Origin: Arenicola marina
Taxonomy: Eukaryota > Annelida > Polychaeta > Arenicolidae
Reading direction: 5' to 3'
DNA: 64,000 bases
Assembly (NCBI GenBank): GCA_964019135.1
Contig: OZ025256.1
Location: 34,878,035 to 34,942,034, forward strand
Shown: positions 34,460-44,814 of the stretch, piece by piece
Position numbering within the stretch: position 1 is the first letter of the stretch
How the letters are laid out: every line of letters starts with the position of its first letter
The notes under the pieces: generated by a model
Database searches by the model: none
What the model was told of the DNA's origin: nothing
The model's input: the letters and a program-made list of their open reading frames with translations, nothing else
Position numbers and translations under genes: made by a program

Positions 34460-36809
34460 CCATTGTCGACACTCGTCACCCGTTCCCATCAGGCGGCCAT
34501 TGTCGACACTCGTCACCCGTTCCTATCAGGCGGCCATTGTCTACACTCGTCACCCGTTCCCATCACGCGGCCATTGTCGACACTCGTCACCCGTTCCCAT
34601 CAGACGGCCATTGTCGACACTCGTCACCCGTTCCCATCAGACGGCCATTGTCTACACTCGTCACCCGTTCCCATCAGACGGCCATTGTCGACACTCGTCA
34701 CCCGTTCCCATCACGCGGCCATTGTCTACACTCGCCACCCGTTCCCATCAGATGGCCATTGTCGACACTCGTCACCCGTTCCCATCAGACGGCCATTGTC
34801 GACACTCGTCACCCGTTCCCATCAGACGGCCATTGTCGACACTCGTCACCCGTTCCCATCCGATGGCCATTGTCGACACCCGTCACCCGTTCCCATCACG
34901 CGGCCATTGTCGACACTCGTCACCCGTTCCCATCAGACGGCCATTGTCGACACTCACCACCCGTTCTCATCAGACGGTCATTGTCTACACTCGTCACCCG
35001 TTCCCATCAGGCGGCCATTGTCGACACTCGTCACCCATTCCCAACAGACGGCCATTGTCTACACTCGTCACCCGTTCACATCAGGCGGCCATTGTCGACA
35101 CTCGTCACCCGTTCCCACCAGACGGCCATTGTCGACACTCGTCACCCGTTCCCATCACGCGGCCATTGTCGACACTCGTCACCCGTTCCCATCACGCGGC
35201 CATTGTCGACACTCGTCACCCGTTCCCATCAGACGGCCATTGTCGACACTCGTCACCCTTTCCCATCAGACGGCCATTGTCGACACTCGTCACCCGTTCC
35301 CATCAGGCGGCCATTGTCGACACTCGCCACCCGTTCCCATCACGCGGCCATTGTCGACACTCGTCACCCGTTCCCATCAGACGGCCATTGTCGACACTCG
35401 TCACTCGTTCCCACCAGACGGCCATTGTCTACACTCGTCACCCGTTCCCATCAGGCGGCCATTGTCTACACTCGTCACCCGTTCCCATCAGGCGGCCATT
35501 GTCTACACTCGTCACCCGTCCCCACCAGGCGGCCATTGTCGACACTCGTCACCCGTTCCCATCAGACGGCCATTATCGACACTCGTCACCCGTTCCCATC
35601 AGGCGGCCATTGTTGACACTCGTCACCCGTTCTCATCAGACGGCCATTGTCTACACTCGTCACCCGTTCCCATCAGAGGGCCATTGTCGACACTCGCCAC
35701 CCGTTCTCATCAGACGGTCATTGTCTACACTCGTCACCCGTTCCCATCAGGCGGCCATTGTCTACACTCGTCACCCGTTCCCATCAGGCGGCCATTGTCT
35801 ACACTCGTCACCCGTTCCCATCAGGCGGCCATTGTCGACACTCGTCACCCGTTCCCATCAGACGGCCATTGTCGACACTCGTCACCCGTTCCCATCAGGC
35901 GGCCATTGTCGACACTCGTCACCCGTTCCCATCACGCGGCCATTGTCGACACTCGTCACCTGTTCCCATCAGACGGCCATTGTCGACACTCGTCACCCGT
36001 TCCCATCAGACGGCCATTGTCGACACTCGTCACCCATTCCCATCAGACGGCCATTGTCTACACTCGTCACCCGTTCCCATCAGGCGGCCATTGTCTACAC
36101 TCGTCACCCGTTCCCATCAGGCGGCCATTGTCTACACTCGTCACCCGTTCCCATCAGGCGGCCATTGTCGACACTCGTCACCCGTTCCCATCAGACGGCC
36201 ATTGTCGACACTCGTCACCCGTTCCCATCAGGCGGCCATTGTCGACACTCGTCACCCGTTCCCATCACGCGGCCATTGTCGACACTCGTCACCTGTTCCC
36301 ATCAGACGGCCATTGTCGACACTCGTCACCCGTTCCCATCAGACGGCCATTGTCGACACTCGTCACCCATTCCCATCAGACGGCCATTGTCGACACTCGT
36401 CACCCGTTCCCATCAGACGGCCATTGTCTACACTCGTCACCCGTTCCCATCAGGCGGCCATTGTCGACACTCGCCACCCGTTCCCATCACGCGGCCATTG
36501 TCTACACTCGTCACCCGTTCCCATCAGACGGCCATTGTCGACACTCGTCACCCGTTCCCATCAGACGGCCATTGTCGACACTCGTCACTCGTTCCCACCA
36601 GACGGCCATTGTCTACACTCGTCACCCGTTCCCATCAGGCGGCCATTGTCTACACTCGTCACCCGTTCCCATCAGACGGCCATTGTCGACACTCGCCACC
36701 CGTTCCCATCAGGCGGCCATTGTCGACACTCGTCACCCGTTCCCATCAGGCGGCCATTGTCGACACTCGTCACCCGTTCCCATCAGACGGCCATTGTCGA
36801 CACTCGCCA
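34460..36809 (+). repeat. 37 bp minisatellite array, about 63.5 units
   Basis: Units read CCATTGTCGACACTCG, TCACCCGTTCCCATCA and a three-base variable site (GAC, GGC or CGC) before GGCC. The main variants are GTCGAC versus GTCTAC, and GACGG, GGCGG or CGCGG. The unit keeps four or more CpGs. Because the consensus has no stop on the plus strand and 37 is not a multiple of three, all three plus frames are open over most of the array (787 and 794 codons in two, and 359 plus 434 in the third). I judge this to be a by-product of the consensus, not a gene. A 9-unit (333 bp) block is duplicated near 35730-36390. Confidence 0.96.
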
Positions 36810-37735
36810 GCACACGGCGAACATGAAGGCTTCGTTCCCTGGGTCGGCACGCGACACATGGCGGCTGTGTCCGCCAAATGGTAACAGACGGTTTGGCTTT
36901 CTCGCAGACCAAGAACTTATTTCCGGTCACCGTGATTTAAATCAGAATTAAAATCTAAGACCTGAGATTCACATTGAAATTACCTGGTGTTGTAAAATAA
37001 TCACCGCAGGAAACAGAGAGGAAAAAAGAAAAAAGAAAACAAAGAGAGAATAGCAGAAAGAGAGTGAAAGAGACGGGGTGTGTGGGAGCAAAATAGAGGT
37101 GGAGAGGGGAGTAGGAGTATGAAAGACAGAAAGAGGATAGAGGCAGAAGAACACGAGAACTGGAAGGAGGGAGAACTGCACCCACACAGCCTTGGCGAGA
37201 GGGTCTGAGAGGTCCACCCTTGGCCCGCCGGGGACACGTCATGTGGGCCCCGCCCATAACCTGTCACCATGACTGACTAATATCAAGTCTTGTCGTGCAG
37301 GCTGTGGGGTCCCGCCAAACTACACCCCCCCCCCCCCTCGTCTGTGCCACAGCGTCCCTCCCTGCCACCCGTCGCGTGATCAGCATGTCATCTAGTGTCG
37401 GGGTGAACGGATATCGACGCAAAGCAACGCAGGATATACTTCAATATTGCCGCCTGCAGCTGTCCCGGACGTGGTCTCCCCGCCCTTATCGGACAACAAT
37501 TAAGCTCCTGCCTGCTAGTCATCTGTCTGCCGAGAGACATGACAGCTTAAGACCGATATCAAACCGGCATGGCACACCCACATGCGTCGCCACAAACCTG
37601 CCGGCAATACGCTAAACTACCATTCATTACGTCATTATAGTCTATACCGGTCGAGCGTGATCAATCAATTACCTTCAAGCCGCTTGTTACAGTCGTGCTT
37701 TCCATTGGATGATATGTTCTCATTACCTTATGTCC
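36810..37735. other. Single-copy island, partly duplicated downstream
   Basis: Most of this stretch (36898-37696) has a shortened second copy at 38911-39310. It contains a purine-rich tract (about 37010-37185) and a run of about 16 C at 37322-37337. Open frames of 82 to 106 codons exist on both strands without recognisable domains. I see no gene. Confidence 0.65.
36898..37696 (+). repeat. Duplicated island, full-length copy
   Basis: It begins TTTCTCGCAGACCAAGAAC and ends GCCGCTTGTTACAGTCGT, right before the 18 bp array. The other copy at 38911 has the same ends but lacks two internal parts, about 36977-37045 and 37128-37471. The repeat of island plus array indicates a tandem duplication of about 2013 bp that carried the 18 bp array with it. 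Confidence 0.9.
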
Positions 37736-38910
37736 TCACACCTCTCATGTCCCTCACACCCTCATGTCCCTCACACTCCTCATGTGTCTCACACCCCTCA
37801 TGTCCCTCACACCCCTCATGTCCCTCACACTCCTCATGTGTCTCACACCCCTCATGTCCCTCACACCCCTCATGTCCCTCACACTCCTCATGTTTCTCAC
37901 ACCCCTCATGTCTACCTCATGTCCCTCACACCCATCATGTCCCTCACAGCCCTCATATCCCTCACACCCCTCACGTCTCTCACACCCCTCATGTCTACCT
38001 CATGTCCCTCACACCCCTCATGTCCCTCACACCCCTCATGTCCCTAACCCCCATCATGTCCCTCACAGCCCTCATATCCCTCACACCTCTCACGTCCCTC
38101 ACACCCATCATGTTCCTTATGTCTCTCACACCCCTCATGTCCCTCACACCCCTCATGTCCCTTATGTCTCTCACACCCCTCACGTCCCTCACACCCCTCA
38201 TGTCCCTCATGTCTCTCACACCATTCATGTCCCTCACAACCATCATGTCTCTCATACCCCTCATGTCCCTCACACCCCTCATATCTCTCACACCCCTCAT
38301 GTCCTTCATACCCCTCATGTCCTCACACTCCTCATGTCTCTCACACCCCTCATGTCCATTATGTCTCTCCCACCCCTCACGTCCCTCACACCCCCCATGT
38401 CCCTAACACCCCTCATGTATCTCATACCCCTCATGTCCACCTCATGTACCTCACACCCCTCATGTCCCTCACAGCCTCATGTCCCTCACACCCCTCATGT
38501 CCCTCACACCCCTCGTGTATCTCATACCCCTCGTGTCCCTCATACCCCTCATATCCACATCAGGTCCCTCACATGCCTCATGTCCCTCCCAGCTCTCATG
38601 TCTCTCATACCCCTCATGTCCCTCACACCCCGCACGTCCCTTATGTCTCTTACACCTCTCACCTCCCTCACACCCCTCATGCCCCTCATGTATCTCACAC
38701 CCCTCATGTCCCTCACAGCCATCATGTCTCTCACACCCCTCATGTCCCCCACAGCCCTCATGTCTCTCACACCCCTCATGTCCCTCACACCCCTCGTGTC
38801 TCTCACACCCCTCATGTCCCTCACACCCCTCATGTCCCCCACAGCCCTTATGTCTCTGACACCCCTCATGTCCCTCATACCCCTCGTGTCTCTCACACCC
38901 CTCATGTCTT
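37736..38910 (+). repeat. 18 bp CT-rich tandem array, first block, about 65 units
   Basis: The 18 bp unit is CTCACACCCCTCATGTCC with CTCATGTCTCTCACAC and other variants, plus occasional short inserts such as TACCTCATG. The plus strand has no frequent stops, giving open frames up to 394 codons reading as SLTPLM or HTPHVP repeats, and the minus strand reads as RGVRDM repeats. I regard these as non-coding. It ends in the second copy of the island at 38911. Confidence 0.95.
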
Positions 38911-39310
38911 TTTCTCGCAGACCAAGGACTTATTTCCGGTCACCGTGATTTAAATAAGAATTAAAATCTAAGACCTGAGATTCACATTGAGACAAACAAA
39001 AAGAGAATAGCAGAAAGAGAGTGAAAGAGACGGGGTGTGTGGGAGCAAAATAGAGGTGGAGAGGAGAGTAGGAGTATGAAAGACATGGTCTCCCCGCCCT
39101 TATCGGACAACAATTAAGCTCCTGCCTGCTAGTCATCTGTCTGCCGAGAGACATGACAGCTTAAGACCGATATCAAACCGGCATGGCACACCCACATGCG
39201 TCGCCACAAACCTGCCGGCAATACGCTAAACTATCATTCATTACGTCATTATAGTCTATACCGGTCGAGCGTTATCAATCAATTACCTTCAAGCCGCTTG
39301 TAACAGTCGT
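38911..39310 (+). repeat. Duplicated island, deleted copy
   Basis: This 400 bp copy of 36898-37696 keeps the left 79 bp, a middle part with GAGAATAGCAGAAAGAGAG, and the right 225 bp from TGGTCTCCCCGCCC. The joins differ from the long copy at GATTCACATTGAGACAAAC and at GAAAGACATGGTC. Substitutions are few. It is flanked on both sides by the 18 bp array. Confidence 0.9.
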
Positions 39311-39655
39311 TCGCACCCCTCATGTCCCTCATACCTCTCATGTCTCTCACACCCCTCATGTCTGTCACACACCCCATGTCCGTCACACCCCTCATGTCCA
39401 CCTCATGTCCCTCACACCCCTCGGGCCCATCACACCCCTCATGTCCCTCAACCCCTCATGTCCACCTCATGTCCCTCATACCCCTCATGTCTCTCCCACC
39501 CCTCATGTCCGTCACACCCCCCATGTCTCTCACACCCCTCATGTCCACCTCATGTCCCTCACACCCCTCGGGCCCATCACACCCCTCATGTCCCTCAACC
39601 CCTCATGCCCCTCACACCCATTATGTCCCTCACACCCCCACAACCACAACACCCC
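39311..39655 (+). repeat. 18 bp CT-rich tandem array, second block
   Basis: About 19 units of the same family as 37736-38910. A 148 bp sub-block marked by the rare unit CCCTCGGGCCCATCAC recurs at 39418 and 39566. The array fades into CACACCCCCACAACCACAAC near 39640. Confidence 0.92.
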
Positions 39656-42600
39656 TAACACCTTCATGCACCGCACAGTTCCGCGGAGCCGAAACCGTCA
39701 AACCAGCTCTCTCGATATTTTCACGGTTTCGAGCAAACCGATTTCGGTTCTTCTGTCGAACAGTAAGGTTCGGAAAACTGGTTTTGGTTTCGTGTAAATC
39801 GAACACGCCCTTAGAAAATTTTGAGACACCGCATTCATCCAGTTATCCTAGGGGCTTTCTAAACATTCTGAGCCCCCACCCCCCACCCTGACAACCGGAT
39901 GGTTAACCGAGGTAACTATGCTGACGTATGTCTTGATGAAATCAGTTTAATGGCCGTTACTGACTTCACGAGGCATGCATGGGCATCAGTGGTTCCAGCA
40001 ACACCTGGCTTCGGTTGCATCGACACTTGAGGACGTCCTATTTGCTGAGCGGTATTTGGCATACCATGCGGCACTACTGCCCAGAACAGTGGTAGAGACG
40101 GAACCTACCATGTGAGTGTATGGTCGGGACACGTGCGTGTAGCGTGATATCAATGAACCCACTGATTGTCCGCCTAAGTGATAACCAATCATGTCGACCC
40201 TAAGTTGGCAATATCGCCACGACTGATGGTTTTAATACCGCCATAACTTGCAGCTATGGGCTGGGTGCGCGGTGCATGGAGTGATTGGCTTGGGCCGGCG
40301 CACCACTGCTGCTTGATATTCAGTTTACACTCCAACCTGACTTGGTCGCAAATCAAACGTCGTCGAGATAGCAAACAGGTCACCTGGAGAACACATGCAC
40401 ATCCGGCAGGTCACTTGCGCACGCGTAATGTAGGCGTCATGCGTCGTAAAGCCATATAACTAACAGGTCGAAAATATGAAAAGCTAAGCGAAAAAATATA
40501 CCGACTGCCTCTTCTACAATACAATATACAATACATGTATTGGAAGAAATATATAACTACCTTCAGAATCGATGTAATCTTGTTGTAGCGGGACTCACTG
40601 AGTTATAATTAAGGACGTGTGTGTAACCGCAGCCATAACGTCGAAAGCGACTGAAGGCAGAATCGGTTATAAAACATAACGCAATACGCAATCATCCTCT
40701 CATGAAGCATAACTCCGACCACACACATATCATCAATACACATCGCCTCCGTCGAGGCGCCATCTGCTGATGAACGTAGCACGGAGATTGAGTAATAAGC
40801 GTCATCAGACTACAAATCATAGCGACAGACATTTACAGTTTGTGATCTGGCGAGTAATTAATGTTTATGAGGTCAATCTAAGGTGCTGATATGAAGCAAT
40901 CAAGCCTGGTAATGAACCAAGGAGAAAGAAAACATGACAATGATAGGTCCTAGAGATCGTGTTTTTATGCTAAACAGACGTGTGACTTTGCCTCCGGCGT
41001 CTACGTCCAGCTCCCCTCACCCCCCCCCCCCCCACTCCACCCCCACAGTCATCCGGCCGCTGACAAAGCCTCTCCTCACACTCATTGCGTCACCCCGCAT
41101 TGACGCTGCAGGGAGGATTACAGTACACCGAGGACCGATATCCATCATATCTGGAATGTATCGAGGCAGCCACATTGGCAGCTACTTGGTTATCGACAGT
41201 ATGAATATCTAAAAGCTGGCTGCGACAAAGAAATACTTTTCCGGTTTCCACAGACTGTGCCAACTGCGCAATTTGAGGCTGGCTTTGTGGTGTTTCACTT
41301 CCCATGCCCGCTCCTGTCCCAATACCGAATCAACAGACAGTTCCAGATGCCCCTGACGACATCTATCGTCAAAAATAGGCACGGCGTGTTTCGGGTCAGA
41401 AACCCGAATCGTTACCGCTATGACCGCTTTCCTGCGGCGCACAGCGTAGTGAAAGTCATTACATTCGCCGGTTTGCATATGTATATGCTGTTTCTCGGTT
41501 TATATGCCTTCATCTCGTTCTTAAAATGGTATCCTTGATAGTCAAGATATTTATCTGTACAAGGTGGGTCTTTGTTTTCAGAAAAGGCCGTGTTAACGGT
41601 TAAAAATGGCGCAGCTATAGGTCCAAAGTCGCCTTTTGCAGAGCGAGCTAACGTTACACCAAGCTAAATTAAATATGGCGGAATATGGTCTTTTGAGTAT
41701 TTTATTCGTCATTTGTTTGAAATTGACTGAGCATCGGCCGTGACAACTGTTCTAAATCGTCCAACAAAGTTATGAGGCTGCTCATGTGACAACAAGATAA
41801 CAGCCATTGCTCTAATTATATCGTAGTAACGCCATGTAAAAATCTATGATGTTGCCCGTAACTTTAGATTGGGGGTTGTTCGCAACTCAGGTAGCTGGCA
41901 AGATTAAGATACCATCAACACTGCAAAAACACTCAAATGCTCTAAGTACTCGTAGTACTAAAAATGAAGTAGAACAAACGTGAAAGTAAGTTTATCGACA
42001 GGACATCACAGACGACTACGCAATGACATATTTTCCATGGTTTTACGGCGAATTGACAGTTCACCTGACATACCTTCCGCCATCTTTAGTCTGCGGGTAC
42101 GGGCCGCCGTTTGCGTATAGTGATACACGCGCCTGCATGAATTTCCCCCAGATCGGTCTATTCTCTGTCTTTTTAATGTGAATGAACATACTTATTTATG
42201 GTGACAAATTCCGAAAAAAATATTTGGAAATATCTCTTGGACATTTGTACTGTGAGCTTTCAAACACCAGTGAAACACTACATAAAGACAAGCCGAAAAG
42301 AGAAACGAAAGCAAAAGAAATAGTCTACAGAGTAACACTGTGTAATAGAAAAACAACCTAATGCAAACCTTTTCTCAATGTCACGAATATGTGGATCGAC
42401 AATGGAGACATGTGGTTACAGCCCCACGAGTTATAGCCGCTTGCAGCGGGTGACATCGTCTCCATCCATCAGGGCGATAAATGGGATTATTTCGGTGAAC
42501 ATCGCGGCAAGAATAGCTGCGAAGAGCGTCTTTCGGGAGCGGTAATCGTCACATCCGGTGGGCACCTCCGGCGCCTGTCTGAATGCTGATGTGCCGCGCC

Positions 42601-43433
42601 GCAGATTACTGCGTTCTACACGTCGCGCTGACGCATATCTCCTTGTTATTCCACACCCACAGGTAACCATAAATTTGTTGCGCCTCGATCGCCGCGGCCC
42701 CACCAGTCTCGCCAATCTCCCGGGCAGCATCAGACGGGGTCCTCCACACAACCGCATTTAGCAGTTAGCGGCTTAGACAAGCATAACGGTCGTTGTCTGG
42801 TAATGCGGGAGTGAGGGGGAAGGGGCGTAGGGAGGGTGGAGTGGAGTTGCAGGGTGGGGCACCCAGACGCTGTATCAAGTGCTGAGAAAGGGACTTAAGG
42901 TATGAGGGGTGTTAACTGGCGGGTGGATATAGAGAGCACCTCGGGGATGTCTGTCTTATGTGAGATTATTGCCGAGAGGCCTTCCTGACGGATAGGGAGC
43001 CCGCGGAGGGGCAGAGTGATAGGATTAGGGGATGCGCCAGCATGACCGACGACTTCCAGCTAACGGCACCTACCCCTACCCCTCTGGTTGTACCCCCCCC
43101 CCCCCCTCCTGTCTCCCCTGCCGCACCCGTCATCATTGTGTCACTGCCTTACCTCCCACTTCTGGGGACGCCTCCGTGGCACCCTCCTCCACAATGAAAC
43201 GCCACTTACGCTATCCATCAAGCGCCTGACACCATAAGCCCTCTCTTCTCATTCACAAGTCGCGTTTCACATATTTCTCACCAGAGACCTAAAGTGGATT
43301 AAGGAAAATCCCGTCCCGACCCCGTATTATTAATTTGTATGCTTCGTTGTGTTATGGGAGGGCTGAGTATGGAATGACGCGTCGGCAGCCTGTGCGAGGC
43401 ACGTAAGGACCAGCTGTGCTGCAGCAAAAATAG
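39656..43433. other. Longest single-copy island
   Basis: About 3.8 kb of mixed, moderately AT-rich sequence without tandem structure. C-runs lie at about 41020-41033 and 43090-43106. Open frames do not exceed 108 codons. One on the minus strand (42431-42757) ends with a hydrophobic stretch, TLFAAILAAMFTEIIPF, that could be an exon fragment, but I see no supporting splice context. A CTCF-like motif occurs at 40757-40770. No tRNA or rRNA was recognised by eye. This is where a real exon would most likely be found by transcript evidence. Confidence 0.6.
40757..40770 (-). promoter_or_regulatory. CTCF-like motif (full core match)
   Basis: The minus strand reads CAGCAGATGGCGCC, which satisfies all 13 positions of the degenerate CTCF core CASCAGRKGGCRC. 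Assuming equal base frequencies, I estimate about 0.03 such matches expected by chance in 64 kb on both strands. Binding in this organism is inference. Confidence 0.4.
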
Positions 43434-43839
43434 CACTCTCTGCCTTCGACTCACTCCGCTAGGGCTCCATTATATCTCTGTTGTCACCTACGTCCTGAAT
43501 ACATTTCACACTTGCTCCCCAGGGCAGCGCTGTGCAAATCGATAGGATAAATGCGTCGCGCAGTTCTACAAATTAGTGCTGGGACCCAGCCTAAGCCTAA
43601 TAACACATGAAATCAGGTGATGAAAAGAAATAGTTCTGTCACAATTATAACTTTTTCGAAAGGGTACGATGTTTTTTGCTGTATTAAATACACAAAGCAC
43701 ATTATTTTTTAGTTTAATTCTTTAAAAGTAAAATGTTGCAAGAAATTACAGCTGATTTGACCGTTTTTCAAGAATCTTGAAATTTGGCCCCGGCCGACAG
43801 CAGCGATAAAAGCTAGCTTGCGTAGCGCCACCGTGCGGG
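43434..43839 (-). repeat. Dispersed repeat, copy 2 (about 406 bp, inverted)
   Basis: This is the reverse-complement partner of 21011-21418. On the plus strand it begins CACTCTCTGCCTTCGACTC and ends CGTAGCGCCACCGTGCGGG. Both copies have almost the same length and the same ends, which argues that these are real element ends. Copy 2 differs by scattered substitutions and small indels, for example TGTCACCTACGTCCTG in place of the complementary GGCCACAAC context. Flanking sequence is unrelated to that of copy 1. Confidence 0.85.
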
Positions 43840-44153
43840 AAGTATGCAAAAATAGCTCGAGAAAGGCTTTCTGAAACTAGGCCGATGACAGCGTACTTAC
43901 ATGATTGTGTTCACGTTCATTTGCAACTAAAAACTGTTACGATATAGGGTTTTAACATAGGACACAGACGGATTCATGCACACAACGACCTAAAGTATCT
44001 GTACCCCCTTTTCATCAGCTTCGCTCAATGCGGCATTACCGCATTGGTTTGATATACAGTCGAAATCTGGTAATCCAAATAGTGTAATTGTGCTTTCGAT
44101 GTCACTTAAAAAATAGCCGTCTATGATGAGTTGTAGAGACGAAACTATCTATT
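43840..44153. other. Single-copy spacer before the 38 bp array
   Basis: About 310 bp of unique AT-rich sequence. I see no gene or signal in it. Confidence 0.6.
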
Positions 44154-44814
44154 GTTAGCTATCGTCAATGTCTACATAACCATCTGGTCCCGTTAACTAT
44201 CGTCAGTGTCTACTTAACCATCTGGTCCAGTTAACTATCGTCAGTGTCTACTTAACCATCTGGTCCCGTTAACTATCGTCAGTGTCTACGTAACCATCTG
44301 GTCCCATTAACTATCGTCAGTGTCTATGTGACCATCTGGTCCCGTTAACTATCGTCAGTGTCTACGTAACCATCTGGTCCCGTTAACTATCGTCAGTGTC
44401 TATGTGCCCATCTGGTCCCGTTAACTATCGTCAGTGTCTACTTAACCATCTGGTCCCGTTAACTATCGTCAGTGTCTACGTAACCATCTGGTCCCGTTAA
44501 CTATCGTCAGTGTCTACTTAACCATCTGGTCCCGATAGCTATCGTCAGTGTTTACGTGACCATCTGGTCCCGTTAACTATCGTCAGTGTCTACGTAACCA
44601 TCTGGTCCCATTAACTATCGTCAGTGTCTATGTGACCATCTGGTCCCGTTAACTATCGTCAGTGTCTACGTAACCATCTGGTCCCGTTAACTATCGTCAG
44701 TGTCCATGTGCCCATCTGGTCCCGTTAACTATCGTCAGTGTCTACTTAACCACCTGGTCCTGTTTGCTATCGTCAGTGTCTGCTTAACCATCTGGTCCCG
44801 TTAACTATCGTCAG

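Noticed and set aside
34460..36809. CRISPR array (37 bp repeats)
   Set aside because: Units are contiguous with no unique spacers, and no cas genes are present. The 29, 37 and 38 bp arrays are all plain tandem repeats.
34463..36884. Open frames of 787 and 794 codons on the plus strand
   Set aside because: All three frames are open because the 37 bp consensus has no stop. The peptides are pure repeats, the frames overlap each other and the ends lie in unrelated sequence.
37764..38948. 394-codon frame of SLTPLM/HTPHVP repeats
   Set aside because: The 18 bp unit keeps all plus frames open. The frame has no non-repeat domain.
41257..41538. 93-codon plus-strand frame ending in a hydrophobic stretch
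   Set aside because: No family recognised, and short frames overlap it on the other strand.
42431..42757. 108-codon minus-strand frame with a hydrophobic helix-like stretch
   Set aside because: It could be an exon, but no acceptor or donor pairing or homology is visible. An overlapping opposite-strand frame is also open.
19569..44153. tRNA or rRNA genes in the islands
   Set aside because: Reading for A-box and B-box words and rRNA signatures found nothing convincing. A covariance-model search would be decisive.
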